NCBI GenBank assembly: GCA_002780065.1
Contig: PEWQ01000071.1
Span: forward strand, 1 to 6,065
Direction of reading: 5' to 3'
Length of the DNA stretch: 6,065 bases
Source of the DNA: Candidatus Hydrogenedentes bacterium CG07_land_8_20_14_0_80_42_17
Lineage (GTDB): Bacteria; UBA8481
Shown: positions 1-6,065 of the stretch, piece by piece
Position numbering within the stretch: position 1 is the stretch's first letter
Layout of the letters: each line of letters begins with the position of its first letter
Program-made: the position numbers and the translations under genes
Notes under the pieces: generated by a model
Seen by the model: the letters and a program-made list of their open reading frames with translations, nothing else
Database searches by the model: none
Told to the model about the DNA's origin: nothing

Positions 1-136
1 CGAACCGTTCAATCAGATCCTGAATTCTTGTATCAAGAAGCGCTAGTTCAGAAGCAATAGGAGCAACAATGCGGTCATAGTTTAACCGAGGCGTTGAATA
101 CGCAAGCGACAGTTTTGAATTTTCGATATTCTTCAT
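1..136 (-). CDS. N-terminus of a probable polyprenyl diphosphate synthase (partial, runs off the window)
   Basis: Only the first 45 codons lie in the window; the frame is open to the edge. Residues 19-45 contain the segment IVAPIASELALLDTRIQDLI. It resembles the leading helix of long-chain trans-polyprenyl diphosphate synthases (IspB/HepT/SdsA family), where an 'I.AP+A.EL..L+.R+..L' pattern precedes the first catalytic helices. Family members build the isoprenoid tail of ubiquinone or menaquinone from IPP and an allylic primer in the cytoplasm. The diagnostic DDxxD motifs would lie beyond the window, so the assignment rests on a weak N-terminal resemblance plus context: the gene follows nuoN, and complex I reduces quinone. 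The ATG at 136 is the only ATG, GTG or TTG start in frame within the window, and a TAG lies a few codons upstream. No Shine-Dalgarno sequence precedes it. A coiled-coil or unrelated helical protein remains possible. Confidence 0.5.
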   Translation of the reverse strand, partial: MKNIENSKLSLAYSTPRLNYDRIVAPIASELALLDTRIQDLIERF

Positions 137-145
137 GAGAAAGTA

Positions 146-175
146 ATTATACTATGAGCAAGAAGATATAGGCAA
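146..175 (-). promoter_or_regulatory. Sigma-70-like promoter for the gene after nuoN, probably giving a leaderless mRNA
   Basis: On the minus strand, TTGCCT (170-175; 4 of 6 matches to TTGACA) and a perfect TATAAT (146-151) are separated by 18 bp. Only 9 bp (TACTTTCTC) lie between the -10 hexamer and the ATG at 136. A transcript starting the usual 6-8 bp downstream of the -10 would begin at, or one to three bases before, the start codon. The absence of a Shine-Dalgarno motif in those 9 bp fits this. The site lies inside the 56-bp gap after nuoN, so the downstream gene can be read independently of the nuo operon or by read-through. This is a sequence match only; such hexamers also arise by chance in AT-rich spacers. 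Confidence 0.5.
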
Positions 176-192
176 GAGGCTATCGTCTCTCA

Positions 193-1782
193 TCACATCG
201 CCTTTGTTGCGAGATTCGCAGATGCCCAGAACAAATCGGGTAAGAGTCCCATGTAAATGACAAGAACCGCCATAGCAATTACTATGATCAAAGAGACAGG
301 AGAAGTTCTATTCTCAATTTCCGTGTCCAGAGGTGAAAACGCTTCACGCATAACCTTCATATAGTACCACGCCGCAATCAAAGAATTTATTAGCGCAACT
401 GCAAGCAGTCCGATCTTTCCTGCCTGATATGCCGTCAAGAAGACATAAAACTTTCCCCAAAATCCAACTGCAGGCGGAAGTCCGGCCATAGAAGCCAGAA
501 AGACTGCAAGGCAAATTGCAACTACCGGTTTTCTCTGAAACAGTCCGCGCAGAATTTCAAAGTTGCGGCCGCCGGATTGCAATAATCCTCTTCTAGTTTT
601 CGAAAGATCTTCGGTCATTCCAATCACTGCAAAGAATCCAATAACTGCCGGCGCGTAAGAAATTAAATAGAAAATAACTGAAGCTATTCCGTCTGCGCTC
701 CGAGTCTCCAGCGATGCGGCAATTCCCATGGCTATGAAACCTGTATGCCCAATCGCAGAATAGCCTATCAGTCTCGCGAGATTAGTTTGAAAGAGCGCTC
801 CGCAATTTCCCAAAAATAAAGTTGCCGCCGAAAGCGCTACAACTAATGTCGTCAAGTTCTCCGGAGCTAACTTGCAAAAATAAATGAGCCGTCCTATTGC
901 GGCAAAAGCTCCGAGCTTAATTCCTGCGGCCATGAATCCGCCAAGAAACGAGGGAGCGGTTTCATACACATCAGGCATCCATGCATGGAAAGGAACAAAT
1001 CCCGCTTTTATAAAAAGTCCTGAGAAAAAAAGAACCATTCCGATAAGCAGTCTTGCATTGAATCCTTTGAGCTCAGCATACCTCGTCGAGCCTGTCTCAC
1101 CAAAGATAAAAGAGATTCCATAGAGCATAAGCGCAGTTGCAAGCGCGCCCATGAGAAAATACTTCATCGTCGCTTCGTAATTTTTTCTCGAATTATTTCC
1201 TGCAAGAACCGGATAAAGCGAAAGCGACATAATCTCAAACGCAATAACAGTAACCAGAAAATCTCGTGAAGAAGCCATCAGAGTTATGCCCAACGCGGAA
1301 AGCAAAATGAGAATTGTAATTTCTCCATACCTGGACTCTTTGTCATCAAAACCGAAAAGATTTAAAGGAGCAATTTGAATCAGAGCAACCGCGGCAACGG
1401 CCGTAGCAGCGATTCGCGCCACACCCGTCCATGAATCGGCAAGCACCGCCCCTGAGAATGCAAGCACAGGCGCAGTGTTGAAATTTTTATACGCAAAGAA
1501 AAATGCAACAGCCGCTCCGCCAAAACCTAAAACAGAAAAGTTTCTGCGCTGACGCGGAGTCACGAACTCGAAAATTATTATGAGAAGTGCAGTTAAAAGC
1601 AGAACAAGTTCCGGCGAAAAAGCGGCTAGAGACCTGTATACCATATCAGAATCTGCAGTTGCAATATCGATAGTCGAGAGCGGCGGATTGATAATTCCGG
1701 AAACAACAGCATCTGAAAAGAGCATGAACGCCGAAATTCCAAGTAAAATCATAATCACAAGAAAAAATATCAAAAGTCTCAT
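193..1782 (-). CDS. nuoN: NADH-quinone oxidoreductase subunit N (NuoN), with an extra N-terminal helix
   Basis: NuoN is one of the three antiporter-like (Mrp-related) proton-pumping subunits of the complex I membrane arm, next to the NuoK/J/A/H module. The 529-aa product has the expected charged residues of the proton path: E183 in helix 'FEIMSLSLYP' (E. coli E133), K207 in 'MKYFLMGALATA' (K158), K259 in 'FIKAGFVPFHAWMPDVYETA' (K217), K289 (K247) and K444 in 'GFWGKFYVF' (K395). It is longer than E. coli NuoN (485 aa). The family's first helix corresponds to about residues 56-74, and a further hydrophobic helix (about 3-22) plus a polar linker (about 30-52) precedes it. The start at 1782 is chosen because its ATG overlaps the nuoM TGA by 4 bp (ATGA), with a weak GGTG five bases upstream. 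A 47-codon longer frame starting at 1923 would lie wholly inside nuoM and adds a soluble, Cys- and Arg-rich leader, so it is rejected. It is the last nuo gene of the cluster here. Confidence 0.96.
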   Translation of the reverse strand: MRLLIFFLVIMILLGISAFMLFSDAVVSGIINPPLSTIDIATADSDMVYRSLAAFSPELVLLLTALLIIIFEFVTPRQRRNFSVLGFGGAAVAFFFAYKNFNTAPVLAFSGAVLADSWTGVARIAATAVAAVALIQIAPLNLFGFDDKESRYGEITILILLSALGITLMASSRDFLVTVIAFEIMSLSLYPVLAGNNSRKNYEATMKYFLMGALATALMLYGISFIFGETGSTRYAELKGFNARLLIGMVLFFSGLFIKAGFVPFHAWMPDVYETAPSFLGGFMAAGIKLGAFAAIGRLIYFCKLAPENLTTLVVALSAATLFLGNCGALFQTNLARLIGYSAIGHTGFIAMGIAASLETRSADGIASVIFYLISYAPAVIGFFAVIGMTEDLSKTRRGLLQSGGRNFEILRGLFQRKPVVAICLAVFLASMAGLPPAVGFWGKFYVFLTAYQAGKIGLLAVALINSLIAAWYYMKVMREAFSPLDTEIENRTSPVSLIIVIAMAVLVIYMGLLPDLFWASANLATKAM

Positions 1783-3275
1783 CTCGACACCGCCGAAAGA
1801 ATCGAGATCACAGAAGGTTCTATGTTCTTCATTAGGCTCTGCCACGGTGCAACTCCGATCGCAACAAGAAGCAATGCGCAAAAAGCAACGACTGCAATTT
1901 CTTCCTTGTGAGCGCCATTCCACGATTCTGCGAATTCAGCAGTCGGAGTTCCAAACGCAATTGCCTTAAAAAATTTCAACATGTAAGACGCAGATAGAAT
2001 CACTACCGGAGCCGCCAGGATCGCAACTACGGGCTGATATATGAAAGCTCCGTATAGCACCATGAACTCGGCGGCAAAGCCGGCAGTTCCCGGAAATGCT
2101 AGTGATGAAAAGATAAGAACTCCCGCAAAACTGCAGAGCCCAGGCGCAAGCGTCGCTAAGCCGCCAAACGACTCAAGCATTCTATCGTGCCGCCTTCGAT
2201 AAAGCGCTCCAACAAAATAAAAGAGACCGCCGGTCGAAATTGCGTGAGCAACCATTTGAAAAACCGCACCCGACCAAGCCTCTGCAGTAAACGAAAAGAG
2301 TCCCAAGACCACGAACGCCATGTGACTTACGGACGAATATGCAATCAGTCGTTTAGCATCCTTTTGCGCCAGCGATGCCAGCGCTCCGAGCAAAATACCG
2401 CAAAGAGCAAACGTAATCATGATCGGCGCGGCGTCGATGGCGGCAGACGGAAACATAGGAATCACGACGGCCAGCAGTCCGTATCCTCCCATCTTCAAAA
2501 GCACTCCTGCCAGCAAAATAGAACCTGCGGTCGGAGCTTCAGTGTGTGCGTCAGGCAGCCAAGTATGCAAAGGCCACAACGGAACCTTCACAAGAAAAGC
2601 CAGCGCAAAGCCTGCAAAGAGCCACCGCGAGGCATTTTCAGAAAAATTCATCTGTATCAATCTGTCGATATCGAAGATTAATTCGCCGTTCACTTGCCAC
2701 GCGACAATAGAAACTGCGGCAATAGAAAGAAGAAGCGGAAGTGAACCGAAAAGAGTAAAAATCAAAAACTTCACAGAAGCATAAACACGTTCTTTACCGC
2801 CCCACACCAAAATCAAAAGGTACATCGGAATCAAAACAGTCTCGTAACAAACAAAAAGCAAAAGTAAATCGCGAGCCATAAAGAATCCCATAAGCGCAAG
2901 CTGAATCAAAAAGATAAGGAGATAATGAAAAGCAATTGAAATTGAAGACTCACGTTTTTCCCTGAGATCCCTGAACGAAGCGGCAACTGCCAGAAGTGTC
3001 GAGAACGCAGTTATCCATATCATCGCCGCGCTAATCGGCTCAATTCCAAGTTTGATTTTTGCTCCAATCGCGGATATCCAAATTTGATCGATTACGATCG
3101 CATAACTTTTTCCGGCAAAAACAAAATATGCAATCACAGATGCAGTCACGAATGAAACAAGCGAAGAGACAATTGCCAATGGATGAAGTATTGTTTCTCT
3201 ATGCACAACAAGCATCAATCCGGCAATAGTCGCCGCTGGAATCAAAAGCCCTAAAATCACCGAATAATTAATCAT
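1779..3275 (-). CDS. nuoM: NADH-quinone oxidoreductase subunit M (NuoM)
   Basis: NuoM is the middle antiporter-like subunit of the membrane arm and forms one proton channel between NuoL and NuoN. From the chosen start the protein has 498 residues with about 14 membrane helices. Family landmarks are E145 in 'LFVCYETVLIPMYLL' (E. coli E144), K230 in 'LVKVPLWPLHTWLPDAHTEA' (K234), K261 in 'LLKMGGYG' (K265), H318 and H344 (H322, H348), and E403 in 'FAAEFMVL' (E407). NuoM uses Glu at this last site, where NuoL and NuoN use Lys, and this separates it from those paralogues. The ATG at 3275 overlaps the nuoL stop as ATGA, matching the J/K and M/N junctions; translation probably depends on coupling, since no Shine-Dalgarno motif is visible. 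An in-frame ATG at 3290 would add five residues (MVHSA) and a 19-bp overlap; it also lacks a Shine-Dalgarno and is less likely. The stop overlaps the nuoN start by 4 bp. Confidence 0.96.
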   Translation of the reverse strand: MINYSVILGLLIPAATIAGLMLVVHRETILHPLAIVSSLVSFVTASVIAYFVFAGKSYAIVIDQIWISAIGAKIKLGIEPISAAMIWITAFSTLLAVAASFRDLREKRESSISIAFHYLLIFLIQLALMGFFMARDLLLLFVCYETVLIPMYLLILVWGGKERVYASVKFLIFTLFGSLPLLLSIAAVSIVAWQVNGELIFDIDRLIQMNFSENASRWLFAGFALAFLVKVPLWPLHTWLPDAHTEAPTAGSILLAGVLLKMGGYGLLAVVIPMFPSAAIDAAPIMITFALCGILLGALASLAQKDAKRLIAYSSVSHMAFVVLGLFSFTAEAWSGAVFQMVAHAISTGGLFYFVGALYRRRHDRMLESFGGLATLAPGLCSFAGVLIFSSLAFPGTAGFAAEFMVLYGAFIYQPVVAILAAPVVILSASYMLKFFKAIAFGTPTAEFAESWNGAHKEEIAVVAFCALLLVAIGVAPWQSLMKNIEPSVISILSAVSR

Positions 3276-5107
3276 GGCACTATGAACCATAAAAGTATTG
3301 CAAGCCCGAAAACAGCATAACCGAGATACGTTCCTATCGAACCCGACTGCAAGGTTCTCATCGTTTCACCGAGCGCGCCCGCGCTGTGAGCCATTCCGTG
3401 CGCAAGCGAATCTATTCCTGCCTTATCGAGATAATCCCTCACCCATTTTGCAAGTTCCGTTATCGGCTGTATCAATACTCGATCAACCGCGGCGTCCCAG
3501 CCGAAACCGGTCTTTATGAATTCTTTCCACGGAGTCGAATGCGAGAGGTGAGTCCTGTAATAATAAATGCCGAATCCTCCGCCGAATATAACTGAAGCGA
3601 GCGCAGAATAAAATACCCACGGCAAATTTTCTTCTTCGATATGTCCAAGTATTTCTGAAACGTGAAGATGCCCGACAATTAAAGTTCCAACTGCAAGAAT
3701 AATCAGAGGAAGAATCATTATCCAGTTGGACTCGTGGCAATGTTTAGAGGTTTCATCATCGAACCGAGATTCTCCGAAGAAGACGAGCATTATCATTCTT
3801 GCAGAGTAGAAGGCTGTTATTGCCGCTCCAACAATTAATAAAGCCGCGGCAAAATAATTATCCGCAGCAACTGCTCCGATTATCATCTCTTTCGAATAAT
3901 ATCCGGCAAAGAGCGGAACTCCTGCAAGTCCGAGCGCGCCAACAATCATCACGATGCCGGTGACCGGAATTTTCCGAATCAGTCCTCCCATCTCTCTAAT
4001 GTCGAGTTTATCGGAAAGCGCGTGCATTACCGAACCGGCTGAGAGAAAGAGCAGCGCCTTGAATACTGCATGAGTCGCGAGATGAAAAATAGCCGTGCCC
4101 TTAGCCATAACTGCCGCGCCAGCCATCATGTATCCGAGCTGACTTATAGTCGAGTATGCGAGTATCCGTTTCAAATCAGTTTGAGCGCACGCAACGATTG
4201 CCGCGCCCAAAGCCGTCACAAGCGCGCCTAGAAGCATAATTTCGCGCACTGTGTCGGCGGCGGCAAAAACTCCGTCCAGCCTACACACCATGTAAATTCC
4301 GGCAGTCACCATCGTCGCCGCATGAATCAGAGCTGAAACCGGAGTCGGACCTTCCATCGCATCAGGAAGCCACGCATGAAGCGGAAACTGCGCAGACTTG
4401 CCGCACGCGCCGAGAAAGAGCATAAGCGCAACAAGTTCGAGATATCCGAATGGCATTCCTCCGATATTGACCGTCACATTTTTAAGCTCAACGCATCGCG
4501 CGTTTATCTCAGCAAGACTGCCCGAACCTGTAAGCCAGCAGAGCAGAAAAATTCCTATCATGAATCCAAAATCACCAACTCGGTTTGTTATGAATGCCTT
4601 TATTCCTGCTTTTGCCGGAGCCTGACGCTCATACCAAAAACCAATCAGAGCGTAAGATGCGAATCCAACTCCTTCCCACCCTGCGAAAAGCATCAGAAGA
4701 TTATTCCCGAGAATCAGAATCAGCATGAACGAAATGAACGCATTCAAAAGTGCAAAGAATCGGCCGCGGCTTCTGTCGTGCTTCATGTATTCAATCGAAT
4801 AAAAGTGAATTAAGCCTCCTACTCCAAGAACCACAAAAAGCATTATTCCCGAAAGTTCATCAACTCTAAATGCAACATCAATCGATAAAGTTTTTGTAAA
4901 GAAAAAATTCCATAGATGTAATTCCGTAGCGTTGCCGGCAATTCCCTGCAGAGCAACCGGAACCGCAAAAGCAAACGACAAGAGAACCGCTCCTGCCGCA
5001 ATCCAACCTGCGAACGACGGAAAACTTCTTCCAGTGAATGCAATCAGCAGAGCGCTGAAGATCGGAATGATTATTACAAGCGCTAGAAGAAGATTCATAC
5101 TCGCCAT
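3272..5107 (-). CDS. nuoL: NADH-quinone oxidoreductase subunit L (NuoL)
   Basis: NuoL is the distal antiporter-like subunit of complex I. It carries a proton channel and the long C-terminal lateral helix that runs along the membrane arm over NuoM and NuoN. At 611 aa it is close to E. coli NuoL (613). Channel residues are E145 in 'FAGWEGVGFASYALIGFWY' (E. coli E144), R176 and D179 in 'TNRVGDFGF' (R175, D178), K237 in 'CGKSAQFPLHAWLPDAMEG' (K229), H342/H346/K350 in 'FHLATHAVFKALLF' (H334, H338, K342) and K406 in 'GYYSKEMI' (K399). Residues about 525-590 form the amphipathic lateral helix, followed by an anchoring membrane helix at about 592-610. The start at 5107 directly abuts the nuoK stop (TAG-ATG) and has GAGGGA just upstream, which favours it over the in-frame ATG three codons later. 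The stop overlaps the nuoM start by 4 bp. Confidence 0.97.
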   Translation of the reverse strand: MASMNLLLALVIIIPIFSALLIAFTGRSFPSFAGWIAAGAVLLSFAFAVPVALQGIAGNATELHLWNFFFTKTLSIDVAFRVDELSGIMLFVVLGVGGLIHFYSIEYMKHDRSRGRFFALLNAFISFMLILILGNNLLMLFAGWEGVGFASYALIGFWYERQAPAKAGIKAFITNRVGDFGFMIGIFLLCWLTGSGSLAEINARCVELKNVTVNIGGMPFGYLELVALMLFLGACGKSAQFPLHAWLPDAMEGPTPVSALIHAATMVTAGIYMVCRLDGVFAAADTVREIMLLGALVTALGAAIVACAQTDLKRILAYSTISQLGYMMAGAAVMAKGTAIFHLATHAVFKALLFLSAGSVMHALSDKLDIREMGGLIRKIPVTGIVMIVGALGLAGVPLFAGYYSKEMIIGAVAADNYFAAALLIVGAAITAFYSARMIMLVFFGESRFDDETSKHCHESNWIMILPLIILAVGTLIVGHLHVSEILGHIEEENLPWVFYSALASVIFGGGFGIYYYRTHLSHSTPWKEFIKTGFGWDAAVDRVLIQPITELAKWVRDYLDKAGIDSLAHGMAHSAGALGETMRTLQSGSIGTYLGYAVFGLAILLWFIVP

Positions 5108-5422
5108 CTAATCCCTCAACTCATCAAAATCGTCGACCGAAACATCAGAAGAATATTTTTTCAGTCCAATCAAAATGCCGAGTCCAACCGCCGCCTCACA
5201 CGCGGCGAGCAGAATCACGAACAAAGCTATTGCTTCTCCGCCAACTGCTGTCATACCCTGAATATCTCTTCTCGATAGCGCAATCAAATTAAGATTAACC
5301 GCGTTCAGCATAATCTCTACAGAAATCAAAATCATAATGAGATTCTTCCGCGTCAAAAGTCCCAATATGCCGATTCCGAAAAGTATTAGAGAAAAGAATG
5401 TTGCGTGATCCGAATTAATCAT
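5108..5422 (-). CDS. nuoK: NADH-quinone oxidoreductase subunit K (NuoK)
   Basis: NuoK is a small three-helix membrane subunit that, with NuoJ and NuoA, links the quinone-site module to the antiporter-like subunits. It is related to MrpC/MnhC. The product is 104 aa, near the usual 100-102. It has both essential intramembrane glutamates: E36 in 'LISVEIMLNAVNLNLIALSR' (E. coli E36) and E76 in 'ILLAACEAAVGLGILI' (E72). Helices are at about 7-24, 28-50 and 61-86. An acidic tail 'DVSVDDFDELRD' replaces the 'VDE+..LKG' ending common in the family. The ATG overlaps the nuoJ TGA by 4 bp (ATGA), and GAGGAA at 5429-5434 lies six bases upstream, inside nuoJ. Confidence 0.97.
   Translation of the reverse strand: MINSDHATFFSLILFGIGILGLLTRKNLIMILISVEIMLNAVNLNLIALSRRDIQGMTAVGGEAIALFVILLAACEAAVGLGILIGLKKYSSDVSVDDFDELRD
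5112..5117 (-). promoter_or_regulatory. Ribosome binding site that fixes the nuoL start
   Basis: The minus strand reads GAGGGA, then TTAG, then ATG at 5107. The motif complements the 3' end of 16S rRNA and sits at normal distance from this ATG. It is too far (13 bases) to serve the alternative in-frame ATG at 5098. It overlaps the last codons of nuoK, so nuoL translation is probably coupled to nuoK termination. Confidence 0.6.
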
Positions 5423-5919
5423 GCTCTATTCCTCGCCAGCAAAAACGCTCCAATCATTGCAGAGAGAACCAGAACTGAACCGAGTTCAAATGCGAGCGCA
5501 AATTCGCCGAACGAACCGTTTATCCCAATAAGATACGCGGCAAGTTCTTGAAGAGTCGTCTCCCTGATGCGAAGATGAAGATTAAGTATTGAACTAAGTT
5601 TTGCCGCAAGCACAAGAATCAAAATAGAGCCGGCGGCAATTCCAGAGAAGAATCCAATTCGAACGCGCCTTGCATCCGAATCAGAAGAACTCCCGATAAG
5701 CATTATCACGAAAAGGAAGAGAACGACTATTGCTCCGGCATAAACGAAGACTTGAGCCAGAGCCAAAAAGACCGAACCCAGAATTAAATAATCGAGAGCG
5801 AGTGAAAGAAGCGTAAGCACGAGAAACAATGCGGCATGAATAGAATTTTTTCGAGTGACAGCGCATAGAGCAAAGATACACGATAGAATCGAAAATATGT
5901 AAAAGCCGATTACTCTCAT
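5419..5919 (-). CDS. nuoJ: NADH-quinone oxidoreductase subunit J (NuoJ)
   Basis: NuoJ is a membrane subunit with five predicted helices, packed with NuoK and NuoA between the quinone site and the pumps. Its third helix undergoes the alpha/pi-bulge change linked to coupling in complex I. The product is 166 aa (E. coli 184); the difference lies in the short C-terminal tail. The signature of that third helix is plain at residues 51-76: 'LALAQVFVYAGAIVVLFLFV', with Y60 equivalent to E. coli Y59. The last helix 'FELGSVLVLSAMIGAFLLAR' (144-163) keeps the family pattern of an acidic residue at its start. The ATG at 5919 has AAGGTG five bases upstream. It lies in ATGA, whose TGA closes an open frame coming from the repeat region. 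No complete nuo gene is visible upstream. Confidence 0.95.
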   Translation of the reverse strand: MRVIGFYIFSILSCIFALCAVTRKNSIHAALFLVLTLLSLALDYLILGSVFLALAQVFVYAGAIVVLFLFVIMLIGSSSDSDARRVRIGFFSGIAAGSILILVLAAKLSSILNLHLRIRETTLQELAAYLIGINGSFGEFALAFELGSVLVLSAMIGAFLLARNRA

Positions 5920-6065
5920 TCCATCACCTTTCCATTTTTTTCATAGAGCCACAGGCGCCGTCTCTGGAGCCACAGGCGCCGTCTCTGGAGGCACAGGTGC
6001 CACGCGCCAATGGACGCCTCGCGCCAATGGGTGCCACGCGCCAATGGGTGCCACGCGCCAATGGA
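5916..6065 (-). CDS. Possible 3' end of the gene upstream of nuoJ (partial; nuoI expected here)
   Basis: A minus-strand frame is open from the window edge to a TGA at 5916-5918, giving 49 residues that end in LYEKNGKVME. The TGA overlaps the nuoJ ATG as ATGA, the same arrangement as at J/K, L/M and M/N, which is why this frame is preferred. The part upstream of the tail is translated repeat (Trp- and Arg-rich, with QRRRLWL twice) and shows no ferredoxin-like motif, so NuoI cannot be recognised from it. The other two minus-strand frames are also open through the repeats, with stops at 5924-5926 and 5941-5943; the latter would end in PETAPVAPETAPVAL. The openness may simply reflect the absence of stop triplets in GC-rich repeats. 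The region may therefore be non-coding. Confidence 0.25.
   Translation of the reverse strand, partial: SIGAWHPLARGTHWREASIGAWHLCLQRRRLWLQRRRLWLYEKNGKVME
5925..5930 (-). promoter_or_regulatory. Ribosome binding site of nuoJ
   Basis: The minus strand reads AAGGTG five bases before the nuoJ ATG, following an A-rich stretch (7 consecutive A). It sits between the repeat array and nuoJ, so nuoJ keeps its own initiation signal even if the preceding region is not translated. Confidence 0.6.
5946..5987. repeat. Two perfect 21-bp tandem repeats upstream of nuoJ
   Basis: Two identical 21-bp units at 5946-5966 and 5967-5987 have the core GCCACAGGCGCCGTCTC on the plus strand. A degenerate partial third copy (GAGGCACAGGTGCC) follows at 5988-6001 and leads into the 17-bp array. 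Each unit contains the palindrome GGCGCC. The unit length is a multiple of three, so the repeat could be translated as a 7-residue repeat. One minus-strand frame would read PETAPVA twice, ending in TGA at 5941-5943. The stretch is much richer in G and C than the nuo genes beside it. Confidence 0.9.
5998..6065. repeat. Four 17-bp tandem repeats running to the window edge
   Basis: Four consecutive units at 5998-6014, 6015-6031, 6032-6048 and 6049-6065 have the consensus TGCCACGCGCCAATGGG. The second differs at two positions (CGCCTCGCG...), and the first and fourth end in A instead of G. The array is still in phase at the last base of the window, so it probably continues. Because 17 is not a multiple of three, each added copy shifts the reading frame, which argues against long-term coding use. 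The core (GCCAC, then GCGCC) is shared with the neighbouring 21-bp unit, so the two arrays are probably diverged forms of one element. Confidence 0.9.

Noticed and set aside
175-190. Inverted repeat AGAG...CTCT just after nuoN as a possible terminator
   Set aside because: The stem is only 4 bp with an 8-base loop and no following T-run, so it is not a credible intrinsic terminator. No other terminator is visible in the gap.
1783-1923. A 47-codon upstream extension of nuoN (MEWRSQGRNCSRCF...)
   Set aside because: It lies entirely inside nuoM in another frame, is Cys- and Arg-rich and soluble, and matches no NuoN N-terminus. The ATGA overlap at 1782 gives a natural start.
2187-2784. Plus-strand open frames opposite nuoM
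   Set aside because: They have low-complexity basic or Ser-rich translations and no recognisable domain or ribosome binding site. They are explained as shadows of the minus-strand nuoM codons.
4376-4813. Plus-strand open frame of 145 codons opposite nuoL
   Set aside because: It is rich in Lys, Arg, Ser and Cys with no family resemblance. It lies antisense to strongly conserved NuoL sequence, so it is a frame shadow.
5926-5934. Very short reading frames (such as Met-Glu-Arg-stop) between the repeats and nuoJ, as a leader peptide
   Set aside because: Only three codons, without a separate ribosome binding site or attenuator-like hairpin. They arise from the overlap of AAAATGGAAAGGTGATGG with the nuoJ ribosome binding site.
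5946-6065. Repeat region as a CRISPR array
   Set aside because: The units are head-to-tail without unique spacers and are only 17 or 21 bp long, so this is a tandem repeat.

Overview
The window is the 3' half of a bacterial respiratory complex I (NADH:quinone oxidoreductase, NDH-1) operon, read entirely from the minus strand. In transcription order (high to low coordinates) it holds nuoJ, nuoK, nuoL, nuoM and nuoN, which together encode most of the proton-pumping membrane arm. After nuoN comes a 56-bp gap, then the first 45 codons of a further minus-strand gene. That product looks like the N-terminus of a polyprenyl diphosphate synthase, the enzyme family that makes the isoprenoid tail of respiratory quinones.

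The five nuo genes are packed with no spacers. J/K, L/M and M/N share the same 4-bp stop/start overlap (ATGA), and K/L abut directly (TAG-ATG). These junctions decide the starts of nuoM (3275) and nuoN (1782); longer ORFs exist for both but begin inside the preceding gene. The proton-channel residues known from E. coli NuoJ, K, L, M and N can be recognised in all five proteins, so the membrane arm looks functional. The most unusual protein is NuoN, which carries about 50 extra N-terminal residues including one additional predicted membrane helix.

The promoter-proximal edge (about 5946-6065) is compositionally foreign. It is a GC-rich stretch of two related short tandem repeats, two 21-bp copies followed by four 17-bp copies, still in phase at the last base of the window. 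It lies where the end of nuoI would be expected. All three minus-strand frames are open through it. One of them ends in a TGA that overlaps the nuoJ ATG exactly as at the other junctions, so the repeats may have expanded into the 3' end of the upstream gene.

The gap after nuoN holds a good sigma-70-like promoter whose -10 hexamer (TATAAT) lies only 9 bp from the next start codon, with no Shine-Dalgarno sequence. This suggests a leaderless or nearly leaderless transcript for the quinone-tail gene.

The organism is a respiring bacterium with moderate GC content. The split nuoL/M/N genes and standard sigma-70-type signals do not fix a phylum, and I do not assign one. I see no RNA genes, CRISPR arrays, insertion sequences or defence-like systems, and no new biological system. 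The plus strand shows no convincing gene.
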